The notes beneath the pieces are model-generated. The model had not been told where the DNA came from. It was given only the letters and a program-made list of their open reading frames with translations, and made no database searches. Of a stretch of DNA of 64,000 bases, positions 1-8,012 are shown piece by piece. How positions within the stretch are numbered: the first letter of the stretch is position 1; every line of letters begins with the position of its first letter. The stretch is from Profundibacterium mesophilum KAUST100406-0324 (lineage in GTDB: Bacteria > Pseudomonadota > Alphaproteobacteria > Rhodobacterales > Rhodobacteraceae): contig NZ_APKE01000013.1 in assembly GCF_009835145.1 (NCBI RefSeq), positions 17,696-81,695 on the forward strand, in the 5' to 3' direction. The translations under genes and the position numbers were made by a program.

Positions 1-451
1 CCATCGGGGACCATTGCACGTCGGGGCACAGGTTGCGCGCGTGGGTCACGGTCTCGTGGATCCGCTCGGCCATCTGGTCCTGGTCGAGATTGGGGATCGC
101 GCGGTGGAGCGGCGAGGTGCCGATGAATGTATGGATGCGCGGATGGCGCGCCTCGCGCACCGCCTCCCAGCACCGATCGATGTCCTTGAAATTGGCGCGC
201 GAGAGCCCGCAGATCGCGGCGTTGCGCGACAGTTTCGCGATGTCGCGGACCGCCTCGAAATCGCCCTGGCTGGCGATCGGAAAGCCTGCCTCGATGATGT
301 CGACACCCATCTCGTCCAGCATCCCGGCGATCTCGAGCTTCTCGGAATGGCTCATCGTGGCGCCCGGCGACTGCTCGCCATCGCGCAAGGTGGTGTCGAA
401 GATGAAGACGCGGTCTTGCGTGGCGGCGGGGCGGGCGGTCTCGTCTGTCAT
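1..451 (-). CDS. leuA: 2-isopropylmalate synthase, N-terminal part (cut by the window edge)
   Basis: Catalyses the first committed step of leucine synthesis, condensing acetyl-CoA with 2-oxoisovalerate in the cytoplasm. Only the first 150 codons are present; the gene runs off the left edge. The protein starts MTDETARPAATQDRVFIFDTTL, and the motif DTTLRDGEQSPG (about residues 19-30) is the metal- and substrate-binding signature of the HMGL-like TIM barrel. Further on it reads GVDIIEAGFPIAS and HTFIGTSPLH, both typical of LeuA. The ATG at 449-451 is preceded on the minus strand by a GAGAAAGAC ribosome-binding region. A leucine-rich leader ORF lies upstream at 576-647, suggesting attenuation control. 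Homocitrate synthase is the main alternative, but the N-terminal sequence favours LeuA. Confidence 0.93.
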   Translation of the reverse strand, partial: MTDETARPAATQDRVFIFDTTLRDGEQSPGATMSHSEKLEIAGMLDEMGVDIIEAGFPIASQGDFEAVRDIAKLSRNAAICGLSRANFKDIDRCWEAVREARHPRIHTFIGTSPLHRAIPNLDQDQMAERIHETVTHARNLCPDVQWSPM

Positions 452-533
452 GAACTTGTCTTTCTCGTCATCTGCCAGGGCCTTCGGCGCTGCGCGCGAT
501 CGGCTGGCATGTTCCGGCGGGGTGGGGGGGTGT

Positions 534-566
534 TCGGCGCTGTGACCCTCCGAGCGGTCGCGCCGA
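534..566 (-). promoter_or_regulatory. possible attenuator hairpin in the leuA leader
   Basis: TCGGCGC (534-540) pairs with GCGCCGA (560-566), and inside it GACC (544-547) pairs with GGTC (556-559) across a 3-nt bulge, giving an 11-bp stem. It lies between the leucine-rich ORF and leuA. On the minus strand it is followed by a C-rich stretch, not a U-run, so a classical intrinsic terminator is not proven. Upstream leader bases 567-580 could also pair with about 546-556, an alternative fold of the kind used in attenuation. Confidence 0.4.
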
Positions 567-575
567 CAGGCACGC

Positions 576-647
576 TCAGAGGTGACCGAGACGCAGCAGC
601 AGACCATCGAGGGCGATATGAAGAGAACGCGTGGTCATAAAGCGCAT
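576..647 (-). CDS. putative leucine leader peptide of leuA
   Basis: A short ORF on the leuA strand, 125 nt upstream of its start. From the ATG at 645-647 it reads MRFMTTRSLHIALDGLLLRLGHL and stops at 576. A second ATG at 636-638 gives a 20-residue form with seven leucines, including GLLLRLGHL at the end. This density of leucine codons in a short peptide ahead of a leucine biosynthesis gene is what a transcription-attenuation leader looks like. No strong ribosome-binding site is visible for either start, which lowers confidence. A hairpin lies just downstream at 534-566. Confidence 0.55.
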   Translation of the reverse strand: MRFMTTRSLHIALDGLLLRLGHL

Positions 648-842
648 GATACCCGGCATCGGCGAAAAGGAAAGCCCGGAAATTGCGCCGGCAGGCCAAG
701 GCGGAGCCCGCCCCGCCCACGCATCCCGCCCACGCTCCCGCCCACGCATCCCGGACCCGGCCCGCGACGCATGGTCGACGGGGTCGGCATGGCCCGCGAC
801 GCGCATGTTGACCGCACCGCGCGGGCCGCTAGCTCGCATGTC

Positions 843-1562
843 ATGGAACATGACAAGAAACTGGCGCTCGTGACGGGCGCGGCCGGTGTGATCGGGCGGG
901 GAATCGTCGCCCATCTCCTGGCCAATGGATGGCGGGTGGCCGCGCTCGACCGCGACGCTGCCGCCCTGGCGGAGCTTCCTTCGGATCCGCATATGCATAC
1001 GGTCACGGCCGATATCCGCGACGAGGGCGCGGTCGAGCAGGCCGTGGCGCAGGCGGCCGGGGACGGCGCGCTGCATCTGCTGGTCAACAATGCCGGCATC
1101 AGCGATCCGCAAAGCGGGCCGCTCGACACGCTGCCGGCGGCGCAGTGGCAGCGCTGGATCGACACGAACCTGACCGGCGCGATGCTGATGAGCCGCGCCT
1201 GCACCGGGGCGCTGCGGCGTGCAGGCGGGGCAATCGTCAACGTCACCTCCACCCGCGCGGCGATGTCCGAGCCCGACTGCGAGGCCTACGCGGCCGCGAA
1301 GGGCGGGCTCGTGGCGCTGACCCATGCGATGGCGATCAGCCTGGGACCGGATGTGCGCGTCAACGCGGTGGCGCCCGGCTGGATCGCGGCGCGGGACAGC
1401 GATCTGCGGGGCGTGGATCATGAACAGCATCCCGTCGGCCGCGTCGGGCGCGCCGAGGATGTCGCCGAAGCGGTGCTTTACCTGGCGCAGGCCGGGTTCG
1501 TCACCGGGCAGGAGCTGACCGTCGATGGCGGCATGACGCGCAAGATGATCTATGCGCATTGA
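843..1562 (+). CDS. SDR-family NAD(P)-dependent oxidoreductase
   Basis: A classical short-chain dehydrogenase/reductase of 239 residues, the usual length for the family. The nucleotide-binding motif TGAAGVIG is at residues 11-18, NNAG at 82-85, and the catalytic set is N109, S136, Y149 and K153 (YAAAK). The C-terminus reads VTGQELTVDGGM, as in FabG-like enzymes. I chose the ATG at 843 because the motif follows at once; longer in-frame starts add an arginine-rich tail unlike SDRs. Substrate is unknown. A second SDR follows 21 nt later, and the pair may be co-transcribed. Confidence 0.85.
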   Translation: MEHDKKLALVTGAAGVIGRGIVAHLLANGWRVAALDRDAAALAELPSDPHMHTVTADIRDEGAVEQAVAQAAGDGALHLLVNNAGISDPQSGPLDTLPAAQWQRWIDTNLTGAMLMSRACTGALRRAGGAIVNVTSTRAAMSEPDCEAYAAAKGGLVALTHAMAISLGPDVRVNAVAPGWIAARDSDLRGVDHEQHPVGRVGRAEDVAEAVLYLAQAGFVTGQELTVDGGMTRKMIYAH

Positions 1563-1583
1563 TCCGGTCCGGGGCGGCTCGGG

Positions 1584-2273
1584 ATGAGTGCCGGGGCGCC
1601 CCGCGCGCTGGTCATCGGTGCCTCGGGGGGCATCGGCGCGGCGCTGGCGAACGCTCTGGCCGATCCCGCCGGGGGCGCGGGAAGCCGCTTCGAGGTCACG
1701 CGCCTCTCGCGGCGCGAGGACGGGTTCGAGATCACCGATCCCCGAAGCGTTTCGCGGCACCTGAATGCGCTGGAGGGGCCATATGCGGCGATCTTCATCG
1801 CCACGGGCCGCCTTGCCGCCACGGGAGCCCGGCCCGAGAAATCACTCGGCGCGATCGACGCCGATGCCATGACCGCGCTCTTCGCGGTCAATGCCGTCGG
1901 CCCGGCCTTGGTGCTGGCACGCCTCGCGCCGCTGCTCCCGCGAAGCGAGCGCGCCGTCATCGGTGTTCTCTCGGCGCGGGTCGGCTCGATCGGGGATAAC
2001 AGGTTGGGCGGCTGGCATTCCTACAGGGCCTCCAAGGCGGCCCTGAACCAGGTGATCCGCGGGGCCGCGATCGAGCTGCGCCGCCAGCGCCCCGGCGCGA
2101 TACTCGCCGCCCTGCATCCCGGCACGGTCGAGACATCGTTCACGGCCGATTACACCCGCGACAAGCTCGCTCCCGAGGAGGCCGCGCGCCGTCTGCTGGC
2201 AGTCTGCGCAGGCTTGCGGCCCGAGCAGACGGGCGGCTTCTTCGACCACCGCGGTGAAGTGGTGCCCTGGTAG
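1584..2273 (+). CDS. SDR-family protein, CsgA/C-factor-like
   Basis: A 229-residue short-chain dehydrogenase. It has GASGGIG at residues 12-18 and the active-site pair Y147 and K151 in the segment HSYRASKAALN, with S130 or S135 as the likely catalytic serine. The tail (LHPGTVETSFT, then GGFFDHRGEVVPW) matches the C-factor-like group of SDRs, many of which have no known substrate. It lies 21 nt behind another SDR and is convergent with the ABM-domain gene. Function is otherwise unresolved. Confidence 0.8.
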   Translation: MSAGAPRALVIGASGGIGAALANALADPAGGAGSRFEVTRLSRREDGFEITDPRSVSRHLNALEGPYAAIFIATGRLAATGARPEKSLGAIDADAMTALFAVNAVGPALVLARLAPLLPRSERAVIGVLSARVGSIGDNRLGGWHSYRASKAALNQVIRGAAIELRRQRPGAILAALHPGTVETSFTADYTRDKLAPEEAARRLLAVCAGLRPEQTGGFFDHRGEVVPW

Positions 2274-2394
2274 CGAGGCCGGGGCGGTTCTGGTGCGAAT
2301 GGGCCTGGAAGGGGTCCCGGAGCCCGAAGGCTCAAGGGCGCGCGCACGGGCGGAGCGGCGGGGATATTCCGCCCCCGCCCGGCGGCCGCTTCGC

Positions 2395-2742
2395 TCAGCC
2401 CTCGTGCGCGGCGCGGCTGTCGGCCGGAGCCTGCGCCCGGTCGTTCTTGCCGTAATCGCGCAGCACATGGGCCACGCGCAGTCGGTAATCGGCGAAGACA
2501 TCGCCGCGCCCGCGCGCTTGTGCCCCGCGATGCGCATCGAGCGCACGCCAGTGGTCGACCGCCGCCTCGTCCTCGAAGAAGGAGATCGACAGAAGCTTGC
2601 CCGGGGTCGTCAGGCTCTCGAAGCGCTCGACGGAGATGAATCCCTCGATCTCCTCGACCATGGGCCGCATCACGGCGGCGATATCGAGATAGTCCTCGCG
2701 TTTGCCCGGTGCCGGGACCACCTCGAAGATGATCGCGATCAC
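2395..2742 (-). CDS. ABM-domain (antibiotic biosynthesis monooxygenase-like) protein
   Basis: A 115-residue protein starting MIAIIFEVVPAPGKREDYLD, with GFISVERFESL and LLSISFFEDEAAVDHWRAL further on. This is the dimeric alpha+beta barrel fold of the ABM superfamily, whose members include small monooxygenases and haem-degrading enzymes. The C-terminal 20 residues are charged and probably disordered. Its ATG overlaps the stop codon of the upstream MORN-repeat gene by 4 nt (2739-2742), so the two are translationally coupled. No residues here single out a haem-degrading enzyme, and the substrate is unknown. Confidence 0.75.
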   Translation of the reverse strand: MIAIIFEVVPAPGKREDYLDIAAVMRPMVEEIEGFISVERFESLTTPGKLLSISFFEDEAAVDHWRALDAHRGAQARGRGDVFADYRLRVAHVLRDYGKNDRAQAPADSRAAHEG

Positions 2743-4337
2743 TGCCCGGTGCCTTCGGGGGTTCCATCCCCCGCCGCGCCCTCTTGCGGGGGCGCCTCCG
2801 GCGTCAGGAGCACGCCGGGCGCGTCCGTCTCCTCCGCCGCTCCGGCTTCCTCGGCATCACCGCCATTCGCCGCCGCGCCGCCGGTTTCGCCATCGGCTTC
2901 CCCGGCATTTCCGCCGGCCTCGGTATCCGCGTCGTCCTGCGGACGGGTCAGCGCGCCATCGCTCCACTCGCCCGACGCCTCCTCGCCGCTGGCATAGCGG
3001 ATCGTGCCTTCGCCCTGGCGCTTCCCGGCGACGAAATTCCCCTCATAGACATCGCCATTGGCATAGGTCGCCACGCCGCGCCCGTGGATCTCGCCATCCT
3101 GCCACTCGCCGACATAGCCGAAGCCATCGGCCATCGTGATCTCGCCGCGCCCCGAGCGCACACCGTTCTCGAACCCGCCCTCGTAGACCGATCCGTCCGC
3201 ATAGGTCGCCACGCCCTCGCCGTGACGCTGCCCCTCGCGCCAATCCCCGACATAGCTGTAGCCGTCGGGATAGCGCATCGTGCCCTGGCCGTGATTCTGG
3301 GCGTTCTTGAACCCGCCCTCGTAGCTCATCCCGTTGGCATAGGTGGCGCGGCCCTCTCCCTCGATCACCCCGAGCACCCACTGGCCCTCGTAGGTGTTGC
3401 CGTCCGGATAGGTGATCTTGCCACGGCCATCCGCGAGATCGTCCTTGAACGTTCCCTCGTAGACCGAGCCGTCGGGATAGGTGACGGTGCCCGTGCCCTC
3501 GATGCGGCCGGCCACCCAATCGCCCGTATAGCTGTAGCCATCGGTTCCGGTGAAGGTGCCGGTGCCCTCGCGGCGATCGTCCACGAAGCCGCCCTCGTAG
3601 ATGTCACCATTGGCATAGGTCACGCGTCCCTCGCCCTGGCGTTCGCCGGCTTCCAGCGCGCCCTCGTAGATATCGCCGTTGGGCTGGGTCAGGGTGCCGG
3701 TGCCGGTGATCTCGCCATCGGACCAGTCGCCCTCGTAGACAAGGCCGTCCGGCATCTCGAGCCGGCCGCGCCCCGAACGCTTGCCATCCACCAGCGCACC
3801 TTCGTAGATCGCGCCGTCGGGATAGGTGATGGTGCCGGTGCCCTCCTTGGCGCCGTTCACCCATTCGCCGTCATAGACATAGCCGCCGGGGCTCTCCATC
3901 CGGCCCAGCCCGTGATGCAACGCGTTGCGAAAGCCGCCCTCGTAGCGCACGCCATTGGCATAGAGCGCGACGCCCTCGCCATTGATCTTGCCGTCGGACC
4001 AGTCGCCCTCGTAGGTGCCGCCATCGGCGAAGGTGATCTTGCCCAGCCCCTCGGGCTTGCCCTTCGCGAACTCCCCCTCGTAGATCGAGCCATTGGGAAA
4101 GCGGGCCGTGCCGGTGCCGCGGATCTCGCCTTCCACCCACTCGCCGACATATTCGTATCCGTTCGGAAGTCTGTAGGTGCCGCGCCCGTGCTGCTTGCCG
4201 TCCTTGAAGGTGCCCTCGTAGACGCCGCCATCCTCGTATTGCTTGGTGACGACCTCGCCTTCCGCCTGCGCCAATGCGCTGCCTGCCGCCAGGCTGGCCA
4301 CGACAACGGCGCCGATCAGGTTGCTTGGCTGATGCAC
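2739..4337 (-). CDS. secreted MORN-repeat protein (18 full repeats)
   Basis: A 532-residue protein with a clear Sec signal peptide (hydrophobic VVVASLAAGSALAQA, residues about 11-25). From residue 34 to 447 it consists of 18 uninterrupted 23-residue MORN repeats of the form YPDGxxYEGxFxxGxxxGxGxxT, followed by a degenerate nineteenth repeat and an acidic Ala/Glu/Gly-rich tail of about 70 residues. MORN arrays form elongated beta-hairpin solenoids that often bind proteins or lipids. The signal peptide places this one in the periplasm or on the cell surface. It shares a 4-nt overlap with the ABM-domain gene downstream. No enzymatic domain is visible, so a binding or scaffold role is inferred. 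Confidence 0.88.
   Translation of the reverse strand: MHQPSNLIGAVVVASLAAGSALAQAEGEVVTKQYEDGGVYEGTFKDGKQHGRGTYRLPNGYEYVGEWVEGEIRGTGTARFPNGSIYEGEFAKGKPEGLGKITFADGGTYEGDWSDGKINGEGVALYANGVRYEGGFRNALHHGLGRMESPGGYVYDGEWVNGAKEGTGTITYPDGAIYEGALVDGKRSGRGRLEMPDGLVYEGDWSDGEITGTGTLTQPNGDIYEGALEAGERQGEGRVTYANGDIYEGGFVDDRREGTGTFTGTDGYSYTGDWVAGRIEGTGTVTYPDGSVYEGTFKDDLADGRGKITYPDGNTYEGQWVLGVIEGEGRATYANGMSYEGGFKNAQNHGQGTMRYPDGYSYVGDWREGQRHGEGVATYADGSVYEGGFENGVRSGRGEITMADGFGYVGEWQDGEIHGRGVATYANGDVYEGNFVAGKRQGEGTIRYASGEEASGEWSDGALTRPQDDADTEAGGNAGEADGETGGAAANGGDAEEAGAAEETDAPGVLLTPEAPPQEGAAGDGTPEGTGQ
2997..4238 (-). repeat. 18 tandem 69-bp repeats encoding MORN units
   Basis: Each 69-bp unit encodes one 23-residue MORN motif. 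The units keep phase with no indels across the whole stretch. Conserved codons for DG, YEG and GxG make the repeat visible on the DNA itself. The phasing also keeps the opposite strand open over most of the same span, but that reading frame is a by-product of the repeat. Confidence 0.9.
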
Positions 4338-4505
4338 GACTTGCTCCCATCCCGCTTGAAAGCGGTATTTTTACAGGTATCTGGTTCAGCGCAAACCTAA
4401 CCACGGCCCCGGCGGCCCGCAACGCTTTTCGCCCCGCGCGGGGCGCGGCGCGCTTTTCATCGCCGGGGCTTGTGCTAAGCCGGGTCCAACCGCAAAGGAG
4501 CCGTG

Positions 4506-6161
4506 ATGACCGCCCGTTTCCGACTGACCCTCGCCCAGATCAATCCGACCGTCGGCGACCTTGATGGCAACGCCGCCCTGGCCCGCGAGGCGCATGGCGC
4601 GGCGCGCGAAGCGGGTGCCGACATGCTGGCGCTGCCGGAGATGTTCATCACCGGCTACCAGGTGCAGGACATGGTGCAAAAGCCGGCTTTCACCACCGCC
4701 GCAATGGATGCCATCGAGCGGTTGGCGCGCGATTGCGCCGATGGGCCGGCGATCGGGATCGGGGGGCCTTACGCCTACGGAACCGAGCTTTACAACGCCT
4801 ACTGGATCCTCGAGGGAGGCGCGGTGAAGGCGCGTGTGCTGAAACACTGGCTGCCCAATTACAATGTCTTCGACGAAAAGCGGATCTTCTCCGCCGGACC
4901 GCTCAGCGGGCCCTACAGCGTCGGCCCGCTGCGCATCGGCACCCCGATCTGCGAGGATGCCTGGCACGAGGACGTGGCCGAGACCCTCGCCGAGAGCGGC
5001 GCGCAAATGCTCCTCGTGCCCAACGGCTCGCCATATTTCCGCGGCAAATTCGACATCCGCATGAGCCACATGGTCGCCCGGACCGTCGAGACCGGCCTGC
5101 CGCTCGTCTATCTCAACATGACCGGCGGGCAGGACGACCAGGTCTTCGATGGTGGCAGCTTCGTGCTCAACCCGCACGGCGCCCTCGCCATGCAGCTGCC
5201 GCTTTTCGAGGACACGGTCGCACATGTCGATTTCGAGGAGAGCCCCGAGGGCTGGCAGGCGGTGCCGGGCGAGAGGGCGGTCTTCCCCGATGTCTGGGAG
5301 CAGGATTACCGGGTGATGGTCACGGCGCTGCGCGACTATTGTGTCAAGAGCGGGTTCGAGCGGGTTCTGCTGGGAATGTCCGGCGGGGTGGACAGCGCGC
5401 TCGTGGCGGCCATCGCGGCCGATGCGCTGGGACCGTCCAATGTACGCTGCGTGATGTTGCCATCCGAGTTTACCTCGCAAAGTTCGCTCGATCATGCTGC
5501 CGAGGCCGCGCGGGCGCTGGGCTGCCATATCGACAATTTGCCGATCGAGGGGCCGCGCGCGGCGATCACCGAGGCACTGGCGCCGCTCTTCGAAGGGCAT
5601 CCCGAGGGGCTTGCCGAGGAGAACGTGCAAAGCCGTCTGCGCGGGCTCCTCCTGATGGCCCTGTCCAACAAGTTCGGCGAGATGCTCCTGACCACCGGCA
5701 ACAAGTCCGAGGTCGCGGTCGGGTATGCGACGATCTACGGCGACATGGCGGGGGGCTACAACCCGATCAAGGATCTCTACAAGACCCGCGTCTTCGAGAC
5801 CTGCCGCTGGCGCAATGCCAATCACCGCGACTGGATGAAGGGCCCGGGGGGCGAGGTGATCCCCGCCGCGATCATCGACAAGCCGCCCTCGGCGGAATTG
5901 CGTGCCGATCAGAAGGACGAGGACAGCCTGCCGCCCTACGCGGTGCTCGACGCGGTGCTCGAGGCGCTGATCGACCGGGAGGAAAGCGTGGCCGAACTGA
6001 TCGCAGCGGGCCATGACCCCGACATGCTGCGCAAGGTCGAGCATCTGATCCTGAGCAGCGAGTACAAGCGGTTCCAGTCGGCCCCCGGCGCGCGGCTGAC
6101 CCCGCGGGCCTTCTGGCTCGACCGCCGCTACCCGATCGTCAACCGCTGGCGCGAGAGCTAG
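4506..6161 (+). CDS. nadE: glutamine-dependent NAD+ synthetase
   Basis: Makes NAD+ from deamido-NAD+, ATP and glutamine, the last step of NAD synthesis. The 551-residue protein has an N-terminal CN-hydrolase (glutaminase) domain with the triad E45 (LPEMF), K113 (LKHW) and C149 (PICEDAW), and a C-terminal synthetase domain with the P-loop SGGVDS at 292-297. The region KPPSAELRADQKDEDSLPPY near the end is typical of the family. AAAGGAG ends at 4500, so the ATG at 4506 is better placed than the GTG at 4503. It is divergent from the MORN gene. Confidence 0.96.
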   Translation: MTARFRLTLAQINPTVGDLDGNAALAREAHGAAREAGADMLALPEMFITGYQVQDMVQKPAFTTAAMDAIERLARDCADGPAIGIGGPYAYGTELYNAYWILEGGAVKARVLKHWLPNYNVFDEKRIFSAGPLSGPYSVGPLRIGTPICEDAWHEDVAETLAESGAQMLLVPNGSPYFRGKFDIRMSHMVARTVETGLPLVYLNMTGGQDDQVFDGGSFVLNPHGALAMQLPLFEDTVAHVDFEESPEGWQAVPGERAVFPDVWEQDYRVMVTALRDYCVKSGFERVLLGMSGGVDSALVAAIAADALGPSNVRCVMLPSEFTSQSSLDHAAEAARALGCHIDNLPIEGPRAAITEALAPLFEGHPEGLAEENVQSRLRGLLLMALSNKFGEMLLTTGNKSEVAVGYATIYGDMAGGYNPIKDLYKTRVFETCRWRNANHRDWMKGPGGEVIPAAIIDKPPSAELRADQKDEDSLPPYAVLDAVLEALIDREESVAELIAAGHDPDMLRKVEHLILSSEYKRFQSAPGARLTPRAFWLDRRYPIVNRWRES

Positions 6162-6222
6162 GGCAGGCTCCGAGGAGAGCCGCGCCGCGCCCGCCCAGCC
6201 GCCAATTCGGCGCCCGTCATGC

Positions 6223-7356
6223 TCAGGGCCGCAGCGTTCCCGGCAGTCCCAGCCTGACACGGCCGCCGCGCCCCGGCGCGGCCGGCTCGATCACGAGATA
6301 GCCGCCGCGCGCCTCCAGCAGCCGCGCCACGGCCGCGAGGCCGAACCTGCGCCCCGAACCCGTCTGCTCGTCCGGCTCGCCGGCGCCGCCGGTGCCGGGC
6401 GGCGGCGCGGGCCGATCGTCCGGCGCGAAGCCGGGGCCGTCATCCTCGACCCTCAGCTCGATGCGCCGGGGCAGGCTCGAAAGATCGCAGGTGAGCGCGA
6501 TCCGCACATGCGTGCGCGAGAAGCGCAGCGCGTTGTCGAGCAGGTTGTGCAGGGCGCGGCGCAGCAGCACGGGGTCGGTCTCCACGCGGGCGGTCGGCCA
6601 TTTGACGGTCCTGCGCCCACCGGGATCGAGCTGCAGCAGCAGATCGCGGCACAGGGGATCGAGATCGACGATCTCCGGGGGCGTCTGCCCCAGGTCGAGC
6701 GCGTCGATCCGGTCCATGATCGCGTCGATCTCGTCGAGGCCCTTGCGCGCGGCCGATCCGCACAGGCCGAGCATCGTCGCGGGATCGGGGGCCGTGACCG
6801 CCGGCGTTTCGGCAAGCCTCGCGAGGGAGACGATATTGGCGAGCGGGCTGCGCAGATCATGGGCGGCCAGCCCCGTCAGATCGCGCAGCTCGGCATTGAG
6901 GCCCGCAAGGCGGCTGATCTGGGCGGCATCGCCGAGGGCACGGTGCCGGTAATCGGTAAGCTCGGCCAATACGGCCGTCAGGCGCGGGCGGTTATCTGGC
7001 GTTCGAGGCATCTCGCGCAGCTGAACCTTCCACCAGGATTCGCGCCCGCCGATCGCCATCGTCTCCTCGAAGGCATGAACGCCGCCCTGCGCGGCGCACC
7101 GGCCCAGCTGCATCGCGAGCGCGGCCGCAAGGCGCGGCGCGAAGGCATCCTCGAGCGGAAGGTTCCAGACCTCGCTTGCCTCGCGCCCGCAGATGCGGCG
7201 CCAGACATCGTTGAGATGCAGGACCCTGAAGGCGCCGGGCGCGGTCTGCTCGATCAGCGCGGCGGGGGGGGCGAGGGCGTCGAGCGCCGCGCGCATGGCA
7301 TCCAGTGCCGCGGCATCCCCGGCCATCCGGTCTGCAGGTTCGCGTATCTCGCGCAT
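6223..7356 (-). CDS. PAS-domain sensor histidine kinase
   Basis: A 377-residue cytoplasmic histidine kinase without membrane segments. An N-terminal PAS-like region (about 30-135) includes FRVLHLNDVWRRICGREASE. The dimerisation and phosphoacceptor region holds H166 in AAHDLRSPLANIVSLARL. The ATPase domain shows the N box (ALHNLLDNALRFS, about 268-280), G1 box (VEDDGPGF) and FGLAAVARLLEARGGYL. No response regulator gene is next to it, so its partner must be elsewhere. GGGAGA precedes the ATG. It is convergent with nadE and lies downstream of the zincin gene on the same strand. Confidence 0.85.
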   Translation of the reverse strand: MREIREPADRMAGDAAALDAMRAALDALAPPAALIEQTAPGAFRVLHLNDVWRRICGREASEVWNLPLEDAFAPRLAAALAMQLGRCAAQGGVHAFEETMAIGGRESWWKVQLREMPRTPDNRPRLTAVLAELTDYRHRALGDAAQISRLAGLNAELRDLTGLAAHDLRSPLANIVSLARLAETPAVTAPDPATMLGLCGSAARKGLDEIDAIMDRIDALDLGQTPPEIVDLDPLCRDLLLQLDPGGRRTVKWPTARVETDPVLLRRALHNLLDNALRFSRTHVRIALTCDLSSLPRRIELRVEDDGPGFAPDDRPAPPPGTGGAGEPDEQTGSGRRFGLAAVARLLEARGGYLVIEPAAPGRGGRVRLGLPGTLRP

Positions 7357-7490
7357 CGATTTCTCCCATGCGGTCCGGGGGAGGGGCGTAGCAGGACGGC
7401 CCGCCGCGGCGGCGCGCTTGCGCCGACACGCGCACCATCGCCCGATGATGTGGCCAAACCGTTAAGCGGCGCGCCCCGCCCGGCGCGGCG

Positions 7491-7901
7491 TCAGGTCCAC
7501 CATTCGTCGATGCGGGCGATCTGCGCGTCGCTCCAGCCGAAATGATGGGCCAGCTCATGCACCAGCACATGCGCGACGAGCGCCTTGAGCGTGACATCCC
7601 CGCGTGCGGCCCATTCGTCGAGTATGGGCCGGCGAAAGAGCCAGATCGCATCCGGCCGCAGGGGCTGCTCGCTCACCGATTTCTCGGTCAGCGGGATCCC
7701 GTCATAAAGGCCGGTCAGCTCGAACGCGTCGTCGATCTCCATCTCGGCGAGCATCTGCTCGTCGGCGAAATCCTCGATCCTGAGCGCGACCGCGCGGGCG
7801 GCCTTGGCGAAGGGCCCCGGCAGATCCTCGATCGCGGCGCGGGCGAGGGCGGCGATATCCTCGCAGGAGGGCGCCACGCGGTCATGATGGTCCGGGCTCA
7901 T
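7491..7901 (-). CDS. zincin-like metallopeptidase-family protein (HExxH)
   Basis: A 136-residue protein carrying HELAHHFGWSD near the C-terminus, i.e. the zinc-binding HExxH plus a third ligand candidate at the last histidine or aspartate. The full-length pattern, with DELTG-like FELTGLYDG and DAIWLFRRPI in the middle, fits the short 'possibly zinc metallopeptidase' family (Zincin_1, formerly DUF1025). Members have no established physiological substrate. It is transcribed away from gltX and towards the histidine kinase, with a 134-nt gap after it. Confidence 0.75.
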   Translation of the reverse strand: MSPDHHDRVAPSCEDIAALARAAIEDLPGPFAKAARAVALRIEDFADEQMLAEMEIDDAFELTGLYDGIPLTEKSVSEQPLRPDAIWLFRRPILDEWAARGDVTLKALVAHVLVHELAHHFGWSDAQIARIDEWWT

Positions 7902-8012
7902 ATCCGCCTTCTAGCGCGCGGTGCATGCCTCTGGCCAGAGCGATCGGCGCGGGTGGATTCTGGACAAAGGGGCGCGCCTCTGGGACAAGCGGCGCGCAAC
8001 AGGAGACATTCC

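Noticed and set aside
2997..4238. Regularly spaced repeats that could suggest a CRISPR array.
   Set aside because: Units are contiguous 69-bp coding repeats without spacers and encode MORN motifs.
2784..4400. A long open frame on the plus strand opposite the MORN-repeat gene.
   Set aside because: It is a by-product of the in-phase 69-bp repeats; its predicted protein has no signal peptide or domain and merely mirrors the repeats.
7542..8012. N-terminal extension of gltX opposite the zincin gene.
   Set aside because: The class I synthetase begins at MTVTRFAPSPTG (8013), with a good ribosome-binding site; the extension is antisense to a real gene.
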